Assembly (NCBI RefSeq): GCF_025961225.1
Contig: NZ_JAOQNG010000009.1
Location: 62,001 to 126,000 of the forward strand
DNA: 64,000 nucleotides
Reading direction: 5' to 3'
Origin: Azospirillum canadense
GTDB taxonomy: Bacteria > Pseudomonadota > Alphaproteobacteria > Azospirillales > Azospirillaceae
This document shows, piece by piece, positions 53,401 to 62,005 of the stretch. The notes beneath the pieces were generated by a model, which saw only the letters and a program-made list of their open reading frames with translations, was not told where the DNA came from and made no database searches. Positions within the stretch are counted from its first letter, which is position 1. The number at the start of each line of letters is the position of its first letter. The translations under genes and the position numbers were made by a program.

Positions 53401-54672
53401 TCAGCGCAGCGGCCGGAACGCGGCGCGGAGTTCGGCGCTGAACAGGTCCGGTTCCTCCCAGGCCGCGAAGTGACCGCCCCGGTCGACCTCGTGGAAGTGG
53501 ACCAGATTGCGGTAGGCGCGCCGCGCCCAGCTCTCCGGGGCTTGGTAAATCTCCCCCGGAAACACCGTGACGGCCACCGGAAGTGCGATGTCGGCGGTCT
53601 TCTGCGCGGACGCGACGATGATGCCGCGCGGACCGTTCTCCCAATACAGCCGCGCCGCCGATGCCGCGCTGTTCGTCAGCCAGTACAGCGTGACGTCGTC
53701 CAGAAAGTCGTCTTTGGCCAGCAGGCGCTCCGGCTCCCCGCCGTTGTAGTCGTACATCCAGGCGGCCAGCCCGACGGGAGAGTCCGTGAGGGCGTAGCCG
53801 ATGGTCTGCGGCCGGGTCGCCATCATCACGGAATAGGCTCGGTTCTTCTTGAAAAAGGTGTCGAGCGCATCGTAGGCCGCGCGCTCCTTGTCGGAGAGGT
53901 CTGCCGGCGCCGGTCCGCCGGCGCCGAGCGCCGCAGCGATCTCGGGCGGCACCGCCGCCGGAAGGTTGACGTGGATGCCCAGCAGGCCCGGCGGCGCCTG
54001 GCGCGCCAATGCGTGGGAGACGGGCGCGCCCCAGTCGCCGCCCTGCGCGACGTAGCGGCGGTAGCCAAGGCGCTCCATCAGCACCGCCCAGGCGCGCGCG
54101 ATGCGGTCGGGATCCCAGCCGGTGCCCGTCGGCTTGCCGGAGAACCCGAAGCCGGGCAGCGACGGGATCACGAGGTGGAAGGCGTCCTCCGCACGCCCGC
54201 CATGGGCCGTCGGGTCGGTCAGCGGGCCGATGGTCTTCAGCAGTTCGAACACCGACCCCGGCCAGCCGTGGGTGATGATCAGCGGCAGCGCGTCGGGATG
54301 CCGCGAGCGGACGTGCAGGAAGTGGATGTCGAGGCCGTCGATCGCCGTCAGGAACTGCGGGTGCGCGTTCAGCTTTCCCTCGGCCTTGCGCCAGTCGTAA
54401 TCCGTCCGCCAGCGCTGCACCAGCTCCTTCATGGCTGCCAGCCGCACGCCCTGCGACCGGTCGGCGACGGTCTCCTGGTCGGGCCAGCGGGTCACCGCCA
54501 AGCGCCGGCGGAGGTCGGCGAGGTCCTCCTTGGGAACCGCCACGCGGAAGGGACGGATGGCGGTGTTGTCCGCCGCCGCGTGCAGCGCGCCGGGCAGCGC
54601 AGCGACGGCGCCTGCGGCCATGGAGGCGGCAAGAAGGCCGCGCCGGGTGAGCGACATCGACTGTGGAGCCAT
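53401..54672 (-). CDS. Tat-exported epoxide hydrolase
   Basis: 423 residues. Start at 54672, with GGAG 8 nt upstream. Tat signal SLTRRGLLAASMAAGAVAAL. An epoxide hydrolase N-terminal domain follows (about 38-145; VPKEDLADLRRRLAVTRWPD), then the alpha/beta fold: oxyanion HGWPGS, nucleophile Asp in VAQGGDWGAPVSHAL, and final His in VDRGGHFAAWEEP. Opens epoxides, or may be a relative with juvenile-hormone/haloalkane-like activity. It closes the dipZ operon and would remove electrophiles in the periplasm. Confidence 0.9.
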   Translation of the reverse strand: MAPQSMSLTRRGLLAASMAAGAVAALPGALHAAADNTAIRPFRVAVPKEDLADLRRRLAVTRWPDQETVADRSQGVRLAAMKELVQRWRTDYDWRKAEGKLNAHPQFLTAIDGLDIHFLHVRSRHPDALPLIITHGWPGSVFELLKTIGPLTDPTAHGGRAEDAFHLVIPSLPGFGFSGKPTGTGWDPDRIARAWAVLMERLGYRRYVAQGGDWGAPVSHALARQAPPGLLGIHVNLPAAVPPEIAAALGAGGPAPADLSDKERAAYDALDTFFKKNRAYSVMMATRPQTIGYALTDSPVGLAAWMYDYNGGEPERLLAKDDFLDDVTLYWLTNSAASAARLYWENGPRGIIVASAQKTADIALPVAVTVFPGEIYQAPESWARRAYRNLVHFHEVDRGGHFAAWEEPDLFSAELRAAFRPLR

Positions 54673-54734
54673 GAGCATCTCCATACTGTGTGTGATCGGG
54701 AATGGAAGGCGCGCCGCGCGCGCCGTCGTGAGGG

Positions 54735-55370
54735 CTACTGCGTCGCGCCCGGCGCGTTGTCGGCGAAGGCCGGAATGCCGCGCAGGGTCGACACGATCTC
54801 GGCGATGTTGGGCCAGTGCCGGATGTCCAGGCCGACGCGGTCGGTGGTCAGGGCCTGGGGGAAAAGTACGATGTCCGCTAGGGTGGGCTGGCTCCCTACC
54901 ACGAAGGGGCCTGTCCGCCGGGCGCCGATCAGCGTTTCGACGGCCGACAGTCCTTCGCTGACCCAATGGCGCTTCCAGTCCGTGATGGCGCCTTCATCGA
55001 CGCCCGGCAGCGCCGTCAGACGCGCCGCGACCCGGGGAGGCAGCAGGGCGTGGGTCTCCGACGCGATCGCCAGCGCGACCGACCGGGCGAACGCCCGCTC
55101 CTTCAGGTTTCGCGGAAGCAGCGGCGGCTCGGGATGGGCCTCGTCGAGGTATTCGATGATCGCGAGCGACTGCGTGAGCAGCGTGCCGTCGTCGGTCAGC
55201 AGCGTCGGCACGAGGCCCTGCGGGTTTACCCGCAGATACCCGGCCTGCCGGCTCCCGGCGTCCGGCCCAAAAATGGACACGGGTTGCCGGACCACGTCCA
55301 CGCCCTTGAGCGCCAGCGCAATGCGGACACGCGAGGCGGCGGAGGAGATGCCGTTGTCGTAGAGGATCAT
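54735..55370 (-). CDS. glutathione transferase, zeta-like (maleylacetoacetate isomerase-like)
   Basis: 211 residues. N-terminal thioredoxin fold with the zeta-class active site SSAASRVRIALALKG (SSxxxxxR), cis-Pro in GLVPTLL and the ESxAI-type glutathione site LTQSLAIIEYLDEAHP. The C-terminal helical domain has the N-capping box PTLADIVL. It could isomerise maleylacetoacetate, but no tyrosine-degradation genes adjoin. The context (DipZ, epoxide hydrolase) suggests detoxification of electrophiles. Its start overlaps the stop of the previous gene (ATGA). Confidence 0.88.
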   Translation of the reverse strand: MILYDNGISSAASRVRIALALKGVDVVRQPVSIFGPDAGSRQAGYLRVNPQGLVPTLLTDDGTLLTQSLAIIEYLDEAHPEPPLLPRNLKERAFARSVALAIASETHALLPPRVAARLTALPGVDEGAITDWKRHWVSEGLSAVETLIGARRTGPFVVGSQPTLADIVLFPQALTTDRVGLDIRHWPNIAEIVSTLRGIPAFADNAPGATQ

Positions 55371-55612
55371 GGTTGCTCCTTGTGTTGGCGGAGGACGCGG
55401 ACCGGCGACCGCGCATCGTCGGTCTGTTGCGAGGCGGCTTGGGCAGGAACCCCGCCGTCCGCGGACGCGACCGCGGGCTTGCGGAACGGGGAGAGCGCGC
55501 GAGAGAGCGCCACCGCGTCGTGGGGGCTGCTGTCCCAGGCGCAGGGCACCAGCAGCAGTGCGGCGCCGGCCAGCAGGATCGCGGCGGATCGGACACGGAG
55601 CGTTTTGGGCAT
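55367..55612 (-). CDS. small exported hypothetical protein
   Basis: 81 residues; start at 55612 with GAGGAG upstream, overlapping region after dipZ. Signal/anchor VRSAAILLAGAALLLVPCAW (possible lipobox LVPC). The polar tail is about 55 residues, without a recognised domain. Lying between dipZ and the transferase with ATGA overlap downstream, it is part of the same operon. Confidence 0.6.
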   Translation of the reverse strand: MPKTLRVRSAAILLAGAALLLVPCAWDSSPHDAVALSRALSPFRKPAVASADGGVPAQAASQQTDDARSPVRVLRQHKEQP

Positions 55613-55623
55613 GCCTGTGCTCC

Positions 55624-57378
55624 TCAACCGAAGGTGAAGACGAAGGCTTCGGCGCCGGGGTCGAGGAAGCGGATTTCGAACGTTCGCTCCGTCACGGCGC
55701 CCGACTGACGGACGAGCTGGTAGAGGCGGGTCCGCTCAACGGTCCCCTGTCCCTCGGCGTCGGTGTCGGACCCGTGGTCGGCTCCCGGCGGCTTGCCGTC
55801 CACCGTGACCTGGAAACGCACCGGCCGGCCGGACGGGCCCGGGCCGAGGACCAAGTGGAGGTCGCGCGCCTTGAAGCGGTAGGTGACGCCGCCACCGGCC
55901 TTGTTGAGGGTGGCGCGCTCCGGCCCCACCGTCCAGTCGCCGGACAGGCCCCAGTCGTTGAGGTGGAGCGGCCCGGTCGTGTAGGTCCGCGGCTCCCGCT
56001 CGGCAAACGGCTCGTTCGACGCAAAGTTCGCGGCGCGCTCGTAGCCGATGTAGGTCTCGGAGGAGCGGATGTTGGCGAGGTCGGGGGCGGCCTGCGCGCC
56101 GACCGCATCCGGTTGGACCACGCCGTTCTCCGCCGTCTGGCGGCCGGCGTCGGCGAGCAGGTCCTGGATGACCTTTTCGGCCTTGTCGTATCCACCCTCG
56201 CCGAACTGGTGGTGCCGGATCCGCCCCTGCGCGTCGATGAAGTAGAGCGCCGGCCAGTAGCTGTTGCGGAAGGACCGCCAGATCTTGAAGGTGTTATCGA
56301 TGGCGACCGGGAAGCCGATCCGAAAATCCGCAACGGCGTTCCTGACGTTGTCGATCTTCTTCTCAAAGGCGAATTCCGGAGCGTGGACGCCAAGAACCAC
56401 GAGCCCCTGGTCCTTGTACTTTTCCGCCCAGGCGTTGATGTAGGGAATGGTGCGGATGCAATTGATGCAGGAGTAGGTCCAGAAATCGACGAGCACCACC
56501 TTGCCGCGGAGCTGTTCAGGGCTCAGCGGCGGCGAATTCAGCCACTGCACCGCACCGTCGAGCGACGGGAATTCGCCTTCCACCGGATAGTCCTTTCTGA
56601 AATTCCGCGCGCTTTCGGCGGCGGCGACCATGGTCGCCGCCGTGGTCGACCGGTCGTCATCAAAGCCGTCCAACAGCGCCTGTTCGAGGTTCCAGGTGCC
56701 GGCGTAGGACAGGCGCGCCAGAAGACCGGTGTCGAGGCCGAAGGCGATGGCCGCCGCCGTGGCGAGCACGACCACGCCGGCACCCCGGCGGATCGCTTCA
56801 CCCGCGGGAAGGGACCTCTTCATCGTCGCGAACAGCCGCCCGCCCGCGAGAAGCGCGATGGCCAGCTGGGTCACCGCGCCGGCCGCGTAGGCCGCCAGCA
56901 GCAGCACCGTCTGTCCGCTCGTCCCCTGAAGCGCGGCACCCGTCAGCACGAGGCCGAGGATCGGTCCGGCGCAGGGCGCCCACAACAGGCCGGTCGCCAC
57001 CCCCAGCATCAGCGAGCCGCCGGTGGTCGCGATAGCGTCCTGCCCGGCGGGGGTTTGGGACAGCCTATTGCCGAGCGCGACGACCCGGCGGGTCAGGACG
57101 CCCGCGACCGCCGGCGAGATTAGCGTGACGCCGAAGACCGCGATCAGGGCGATCGCCGCGAAACGGCCGTAGGCGTTGGCGTAGACCGCCCAGCTGCCGC
57201 CGACCGCCGCGAGCGCGGCGATGCCGGCGAACATGCATCCCATGGCCAGCAGCATCGGCAGCGTGCTCGTCAGGAACGGGCGGTTGGCCCGCGCAAAGAC
57301 GATGGGAAGGATCGGCAGAATGCAGGGGCTGAAGACCGTCAGCATGCCCCCGGCATAGGCGATGAGGATGAATGCCAT
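55624..57378 (-). CDS. dipZ: DipZ-like CcdA-thioredoxin fusion protein
   Basis: 584 residues. The N-terminal CcdA/DsbD domain (about 1-230) has six to seven membrane segments with the reactive Cys in GGMLTVFSPCILPILPIVFA and GLLWAPCAGPILGLVL. A periplasmic thioredoxin-like domain follows (about 260-420) with CINC in DFWTYSCINCIRTIPYINAW. The C-terminal domain (about 440-584) is a beta-sandwich of the kind appended in DipZ proteins (DLHLVLGPGPSGRPVRFQVT). It moves electrons from cytosolic thioredoxin to the periplasm for disulfide repair or cytochrome maturation. It heads a four-gene operon and diverges from a two-component pair. Confidence 0.92.
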   Translation of the reverse strand: MAFILIAYAGGMLTVFSPCILPILPIVFARANRPFLTSTLPMLLAMGCMFAGIAALAAVGGSWAVYANAYGRFAAIALIAVFGVTLISPAVAGVLTRRVVALGNRLSQTPAGQDAIATTGGSLMLGVATGLLWAPCAGPILGLVLTGAALQGTSGQTVLLLAAYAAGAVTQLAIALLAGGRLFATMKRSLPAGEAIRRGAGVVVLATAAAIAFGLDTGLLARLSYAGTWNLEQALLDGFDDDRSTTAATMVAAAESARNFRKDYPVEGEFPSLDGAVQWLNSPPLSPEQLRGKVVLVDFWTYSCINCIRTIPYINAWAEKYKDQGLVVLGVHAPEFAFEKKIDNVRNAVADFRIGFPVAIDNTFKIWRSFRNSYWPALYFIDAQGRIRHHQFGEGGYDKAEKVIQDLLADAGRQTAENGVVQPDAVGAQAAPDLANIRSSETYIGYERAANFASNEPFAEREPRTYTTGPLHLNDWGLSGDWTVGPERATLNKAGGGVTYRFKARDLHLVLGPGPSGRPVRFQVTVDGKPPGADHGSDTDAEGQGTVERTRLYQLVRQSGAVTERTFEIRFLDPGAEAFVFTFG

Positions 57379-57469
57379 GGCTGCTACCTTTGACGCGGAA
57401 CCTGTCGGCTGGACGGCGTTGCACCGTCGCCAGCCATGGCCGCATCAGGACACGCGGACGTATCGCCAA

Positions 57470-57622
57470 TGTGTCCGGCCCCCGCCGATTTTGTATCGCA
57501 CTGTACGGAGCGGTCTTGGCGGTGCATCGGGCGGTGGGGCTCCAGGCACCGCCACGCGCGCGGCGACAAAAATGTCAGGCACTGTATCTCGCGCCCGATC
57601 GGATACACTTGCTTACAAACGG
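57470..57622. promoter_or_regulatory. shared regulon element between dipZ and two-component operon
   Basis: TGTGTCCGGCCCCCGCCGAT...TGTATC (57470-57497) with a second, inverted-type element GGATACACTTGCTTACAAAC at 57601-57622 near the regulator start. A further GGACACGCGGACGTATC lies just before. It probably serves both divergent operons. Confidence 0.7.
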
Positions 57623-57683
57623 TTCCCCAACCGGCCTCGCCGCACGCCTACACTGCGCGTGGACGCGTGCGGCGGAGGCCAAG

Positions 57684-58439
57684 ATGGAAGCGAGCACGAT
57701 GGATCACGTTGATCACATCCTTGTCGTCGACGACGATCGTGAGATCCGCGAACTGCTTTCGGCCTATCTGAAGAAGAATGGATTGCGCGTGACGGTCGCC
57801 GCGGACGGCCGGCAGATGCGCAGCCTCCTCGACGCCAACCCCGTCGATCTCATCGTGCTCGATCTGATGATGCCCGGCGACGACGGCTTGGTCCTGTGCC
57901 GCGAGCTTCGCGCCGGAAAGCACAAGGCGACGCCGGTGCTCATGCTGACGGCGCGGTCCGACGAGATGGACCGCATCGTCGGGCTCGAAATGGGGGCCGA
58001 CGATTACCTGGCGAAGCCCTTCGCCGCGCGCGAGCTTCTGGCCCGGATCAAGGCGGTCCTGCGCCGCGCCCGGATGCTGCCGCCCAATCTGCAGATCACG
58101 GAGGCCGGGCAACTCCTGGCCTTTGGAAAGTGGCGCCTCGACACCACGCAACGCCATCTGCTGAACGGCGACGGCGTGGCGGTAGCGCTCAGCGGCGCGG
58201 AATACCGTTTGCTGCGCGTGTTCCTCGACCATCCGCAGCGGGTGCTCAGCCGCGACCAGCTGCTCAACCTGACGCAGGGGCGCGAGGCCGAGCTGTTCGA
58301 CCGTTCCATCGACCTGCTCGTCAGCCGGCTTCGCCAGCGGCTCGACGACGACGCCCGCGAGCCCGTCTACATCAAGACGGTCCGCAGCGAAGGCTACGTG
58401 TTCGCGATGCGCGTCGAGATTTCCGAGCCTTACTCATGA
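57684..58439 (+). CDS. OmpR-type response regulator
   Basis: 251 residues. GGAGG 5 nt before the ATG at 57684; an in-frame ATG at 57699 is close to the receiver start. Receiver HILVVDDDREIRELLSAYLK, phospho-Asp in LIVLDLMMPGDDGL, Lys in DDYLAKPFAARELL. Winged helix at about 145-240 (LSGAEYRLLRVFLDHPQRVL, DRSIDLLVSRLRQRL and the wing TVRSEGYVFAM). It overlaps the kinase gene by ATGA. It diverges from dipZ and is the best candidate to bind the shared 28-bp elements. Confidence 0.92.
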   Translation: MEASTMDHVDHILVVDDDREIRELLSAYLKKNGLRVTVAADGRQMRSLLDANPVDLIVLDLMMPGDDGLVLCRELRAGKHKATPVLMLTARSDEMDRIVGLEMGADDYLAKPFAARELLARIKAVLRRARMLPPNLQITEAGQLLAFGKWRLDTTQRHLLNGDGVAVALSGAEYRLLRVFLDHPQRVLSRDQLLNLTQGREAELFDRSIDLLVSRLRQRLDDDAREPVYIKTVRSEGYVFAMRVEISEPYS

Positions 58440-59761
58440 CCGGGTGGCGCCAACTTCGCTCCTGGCCCCGCACCTTGGGGGCGAGGCTGTTTCTGATCCT
58501 GTTGGCCGGGCTCACCATCGCGCACGTCCTGTCCTTCGCCGCCCTGTTCCTGGAGCGCTACAACGCGTCCAGGGCCATGATGCTGGGCATGCTGGAAAAG
58601 GATGTCTCGGCCGCCGTCGCCATCCTCGACCGGTTGCCGAGGGACGAGCGGCAGGACGTGGCCTGGCGGCTGGATAAGCGGACCTACCGCTTCATCCTGG
58701 GACCGGGGCTCGCCGGCACCCCGGACCTCAGCCGCCGGGGCGGGGAGATCGCGGCGACCCTGCGCGAGGCCCTTGGTCCGCGCTCCGCCGTCCGCGTCGA
58801 AGCGATCCCAGGCGACGGCAACCGGTTGCAGGCCCATCTCCGCCTGAGCGACGGGGAGCCGCTGACCATCGACATCGTCCCGTCCATCATGCCGCTGGCG
58901 GACTGGCTGCCCATCGTGCTGCTCGTCCAGCTTCTGCTTCTCGTCCTATGCAGCTGGTTCGCGGTTCGCCTGGCGATCCGCCCGCTGGTTCACCTGGCCC
59001 AAGCGGCGGATGCGCTGGATCCGAACAAGAAGGAGCCGCGCCTGCAGGAAACCGGGCCCATCGAGGTCGCCTACGCCGCGACGGCCTTCAACGCGATGCG
59101 CGACCGCATCGCCCATCACCTGGAAGAGCGCGTTCAGATCCTGGCCTCCATCTCCCACGATCTGCAAACGCCGATCACCCGCATGAAGCTTCGCGCGGAA
59201 ATGGCGGACGATGGCGTGGAGAAGGACAAGCTCTTGCAGGATCTGACCGAGATCGAACGGCTCGTGCACGAAGGCGTCGCCTACGCGAAAAGCGCCCATG
59301 GCGACGCCGAAAAGCCGTCGCGCATCGACATCGGGTCCTTCACGGACAGTCTGGTGCTCGACTACCAGGACACGGGGCGGGCGGTCACCCTGACCAGGAA
59401 GGCCACGGCGGCCGTCATGACCCGTCCGCACGCCCTGCGCCGCATCCTCAGCAACCTGATCGAGAACGCGTTGAAGTTCGCGGGCGAGGCGGAGGTGACC
59501 GTGGACAAGATCGACGGCGACCGGATCGTCATCCGCGTGCTTGACAACGGGCCGGGCATTCCGGAGGACCAGCTGGAGGCCGTCCTGCAACCCTTCGTCC
59601 GGCTTGAGCAATCGCGCAACCGCAAGACCGGCGGCACCGGGCTCGGTCTGGCGATCGCCCACCAGCTCGCGCAGGCGATCGGCGGAACGCTGACGTTGCG
59701 GAACCGGGATCATGGCGGGCTGTCGGCCGAAATCACCCTTCTCCCGTCCCGGCTTTCCTGA
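58436..59761 (+). CDS. EnvZ-type sensor histidine kinase
   Basis: 441 residues. Two membrane segments (about 16-38 LFLILLAGLTIAHVLSFAAL and 157-180 LPIVLLVQLLLLVLCSWFAV) enclose a periplasmic sensor of about 115 residues. HAMP, then HisKA with phospho-His in LASISHDLQTPITRMKL, ATPase N-box LSNLIENALKFAG, G1 VLDNGPGIP and G2 GTGLGLAIAHQLA. The periplasmic part has no Cys, so redox sensing would be indirect. It is cotranscribed and translationally coupled with the regulator. Confidence 0.92.
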   Translation: MTGWRQLRSWPRTLGARLFLILLAGLTIAHVLSFAALFLERYNASRAMMLGMLEKDVSAAVAILDRLPRDERQDVAWRLDKRTYRFILGPGLAGTPDLSRRGGEIAATLREALGPRSAVRVEAIPGDGNRLQAHLRLSDGEPLTIDIVPSIMPLADWLPIVLLVQLLLLVLCSWFAVRLAIRPLVHLAQAADALDPNKKEPRLQETGPIEVAYAATAFNAMRDRIAHHLEERVQILASISHDLQTPITRMKLRAEMADDGVEKDKLLQDLTEIERLVHEGVAYAKSAHGDAEKPSRIDIGSFTDSLVLDYQDTGRAVTLTRKATAAVMTRPHALRRILSNLIENALKFAGEAEVTVDKIDGDRIVIRVLDNGPGIPEDQLEAVLQPFVRLEQSRNRKTGGTGLGLAIAHQLAQAIGGTLTLRNRDHGGLSAEITLLPSRLS

Positions 59762-59802
59762 GCGCATCGCTCGCCGTTCGTTGATTTCCGAAAAGATATA
59801 CT

Positions 59803-59817
59803 TCCGATCAGATCGGA
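59803..59817. promoter_or_regulatory. OhrR-type operator before ohrR
   Basis: A perfect palindrome TCCGAT-CAG-ATCGGA followed by CGCGATC, 49-63 nt before the OhrR start. Over 22 nt it matches the ohr copy 1 site at 20 positions. Confidence 0.75.
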
Positions 59818-59865
59818 CGCGATCTATATGAGGGTCAGACCTCGCAATTCCGTGCGCTTGAGAGA

Positions 59866-60330
59866 ATGACCATGGACTCCATCACTCCCGATGACACGGC
59901 CAGCCCCAGGCTCGCCGATTTCCTGTGCTTCGCGGTCTATTCGGCCAACCTCGCCTTCGGCCGGGCCTACAAGCCGATCCTGGAGGAACTCGGCCTGACC
60001 TACACGCAGTACATCGCTATCGTGTCCTTGTGGGAGGAGGACAACCAGACGGTCCGCGGCCTCGGCGAGAAGCTGTTCCTGGAGTCCAACACGCTGACGC
60101 CCATCTTGAAGAAGCTGGAGGCATTGGGGTACCTCACCCGACAACGCGACCCCGCGGACGAGCGCCACGTCCGGGTCCGCCTCACCGACGCCGGCCGCCG
60201 CCTGCGCGAGAAGGGCCTGAACATGACGCTGGTGAAGCAGACCGGCCTGCCGGCGGAGGAGTTCGCCAAGCTCCAGAAGGCCGTGTCGGACCTGCGCGAC
60301 AACCTCATCGAGTCCGCGGAGCGGAATTGA
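59866..60330 (+). CDS. ohrR: OhrR-type MarR-family peroxide sensor
   Basis: 154 residues. The N-terminal signature LADFLCFAVYSANLAFGRAY carries the peroxide-sensing Cys found in OhrR, followed by YKPILEELGLTYTQYIAIVS. DNA-binding part LGEKLFLESNTLTPILKKLE and wing RDPADERHVRVRLTDAGRR. No second Cys is present in the C-terminal part, so it is of the one-Cys type that forms mixed disulfides. Palindromes upstream of this gene and of ohr copy 1 support autoregulation plus control of ohr, although the genes lie 13 kb apart. Confidence 0.9.
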   Translation: MTMDSITPDDTASPRLADFLCFAVYSANLAFGRAYKPILEELGLTYTQYIAIVSLWEEDNQTVRGLGEKLFLESNTLTPILKKLEALGYLTRQRDPADERHVRVRLTDAGRRLREKGLNMTLVKQTGLPAEEFAKLQKAVSDLRDNLIESAERN

Positions 60331-60369
60331 CCCGCCTGCCATTTAAGCGGCCGACGCAACCGGCGCGTC

Positions 60370-60771
60370 TTACTTGGACAAGGTAAGGACCGGCTTTCCC
60401 TTGTCGAGAAGATAGGTGGCGAGTTCCGACGCTTTGACGTCCCCGACGTTTTTCGCCGAATGGGCAGTGCCGGCTGGAATGAACAGGGCATCACCGACCT
60501 TGAGCGTGACCGGCGGCTGGTCGCCGAGCTGATACTCCATCGCGCCTTCGAGGACATAGGCGATCTCCTCGCCCGGGTGCGTGTGCTTGGGGAACGACGC
60601 TCCGGGGGCGAAGTCCACACGCACCTGGACGACCTCGCGTCCGGAGTTGCCGAGATCATGGCGCAAGGTCTCCGTGCGCCCGATCCCCGTCTGCTGCGCC
60701 TGCGCGAGGCCCAGTGTCAAACCGCTCCCGACGAACAGCACGGCCGCGGCCAAGATTGAGGTCCTTTTCAT
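60370..60771 (-). CDS. exported cupin-domain protein
   Basis: 133 residues; AAGG about 10 nt before the ATG at 60771. Signal peptide MKRTSILAAAVLFVGSGLTL..AQA. Single cupin barrel with metal-binding motif 1 KHTHPGEEIAYVLEG (two His and Glu) and motif 2 FIPAGTAHSAKN (His). It probably binds Mn, Fe or another divalent metal. No enzyme activity can be assigned. It is convergent with ohrR, and the shared regulon element lies 157 nt upstream. Confidence 0.82.
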   Translation of the reverse strand: MKRTSILAAAVLFVGSGLTLGLAQAQQTGIGRTETLRHDLGNSGREVVQVRVDFAPGASFPKHTHPGEEIAYVLEGAMEYQLGDQPPVTLKVGDALFIPAGTAHSAKNVGDVKASELATYLLDKGKPVLTLSK

Positions 60772-60927
60772 GCGAAACATCCTTTCATAATTCGGTCGAA
60801 TGGAAGGCGGTGTCCGGCGTCGCGGGGGACCCGGCCGGCGGGAGAGAGCGGGGCGGGTCCGCCGGCCGGGCATCGTCCGAGGGGGATCGGCCGATGGCTC
60901 CGTTATGCCGGGTCCATGTCAGCCAAG

Positions 60928-61001
60928 TGTGTCCGGAAGACCGGCTTTTTGTATCAGTCCGTCACGATGGCCCAGTGCCGACACGTTTGCGTACAAAGTC
61001 G
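60928..61001. promoter_or_regulatory. shared regulon element upstream of cupin gene
   Basis: TGTGTCCGGAAGACCGGCTT...TGTATC (60928-60955) and the partner CCGACACGTTTGCGTACAAA (60978-61001). The interval between the two parts is 63 nt, against 62 nt at the DUF6130 gene. Confidence 0.7.
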
Positions 61002-61010
61002 GGCCGCCCG

Positions 61011-61424
61011 TCACCGGCCGTTCGTGTCCTGCATGGAAACGATCATGCCGTCGGTCTCCTGCGGCCGATCGGCCGGCGCGACCGTGAAGGGAAGGCCACC
61101 CCGCTCCACGGCGCCGCTGGCGGTCCGCACCGCCCATTGCAGCTGATAGCGGCCGGCCGGCAGCACGCCCATGGCGACGAACAGCGTGTTGGGCGCGCTG
61201 TTGAGGCGCGGTTGCAGAACGCGGGTCGATTCCGGCGTGACCAGCTCGACGCGGGCCTGCGCGTGGTTGACCGGTTCCTCGAACCGGACGGAGAAGGAGC
61301 GCGCCGGCCCCGCGGCAACGGCGGTCGCGGTTCCCGCGGATTGGGCGAAGCCGGCGCCCGCCGGCAGCAGGGCGGCGACCGAGGCGGCGATCAGGGCGGC
61401 GGGCGCGACGCGGCGGATGGTCAT
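61011..61424 (-). CDS. CopC-like periplasmic protein without copper ligands
   Basis: 137 residues, signal peptide MTIRRVAPAALIAASVAALL..FAQ. The remainder follows the CopC/YobA beta-sandwich pattern (ARSFSVRFEEPVNHAQARVE, LPAGRYQLQWAVRTASG...GLPFTV). The N-terminal His and the DGHP His that bind Cu(II) in CopC are absent (the second is replaced by SGAVERG). It is probably a structural relative with another role. Its ATG overlaps the stop of the DUF6130 gene before it. Confidence 0.75.
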   Translation of the reverse strand: MTIRRVAPAALIAASVAALLPAGAGFAQSAGTATAVAAGPARSFSVRFEEPVNHAQARVELVTPESTRVLQPRLNSAPNTLFVAMGVLPAGRYQLQWAVRTASGAVERGGLPFTVAPADRPQETDGMIVSMQDTNGR

Positions 61425-61918
61425 GGCGTGCTCCCGTGCGCACCGACATGTGCACCGGCATGTTCGGGCACGACGAACGGCACCACGACGACCTGCCCAG
61501 GGAAGATGCCGTGGTCGGCATTCACCAACTGGATGGTCACCTTGTGCGGGCCCGGCGGCAGGCCGGCCACGTCGACGGTGTTGTTGTCGCTGGCATCGGC
61601 CCACCACCACGGCAGGTCGTCGACGATCACATGCAGATGGCCGATGCGGGGTGAGACCTGAAGGGCGCCGGCTCCGAACACCGGCACGATGCGCAGGTTC
61701 TCCACCCGGTACTGGGCCTGGAAAACGCCCTCCGCCAAGCCGGCGGGAAGCGGCGGATCGACGATCAGCCTGGGCGCGGGTTCGTTCTCGACCGCTTCGT
61801 AGGGCGAGGGACCGCGGATCTCCCGCGCGCTCTGCGCGAAGGCGCTGGTCGTGAGCAGGGCGCTGGCCGCGACCGCGGCAACCGTCCTGATAGCAACCGT
61901 CTTGGCGAATGTGGTCAT
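61421..61918 (-). CDS. DUF6130-family periplasmic protein, copy 2
   Basis: 165 residues, AGGAA before the ATG. Signal peptide TVAAVAASALLTTSAFA. Core shared with the gene at 41318: ENEPAPRLIVDPPLPAGLAE, ENLRIVPVFGAGALQVSPRI, GHLHVIVDDLPWWWADAS and LPPGPHKVTIQLVNADHG. A His-rich C-terminus (HAGAHVGAHG) could bind metal and is missing in copy 1. It is paired with the CopC-like gene by a 4-nt overlap. Function unknown. Confidence 0.8.
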   Translation of the reverse strand: MTTFAKTVAIRTVAAVAASALLTTSAFAQSAREIRGPSPYEAVENEPAPRLIVDPPLPAGLAEGVFQAQYRVENLRIVPVFGAGALQVSPRIGHLHVIVDDLPWWWADASDNNTVDVAGLPPGPHKVTIQLVNADHGIFPGQVVVVPFVVPEHAGAHVGAHGSTP

Positions 61919-62005
61919 GGGGTCGTTCCTGTGCGTTGCGGCCGGCGGCGGGATGAACTCGGGCGGAGCATCCCACCGCGCCGGCCAATGGAGGGGACGC
62001 CGGTC

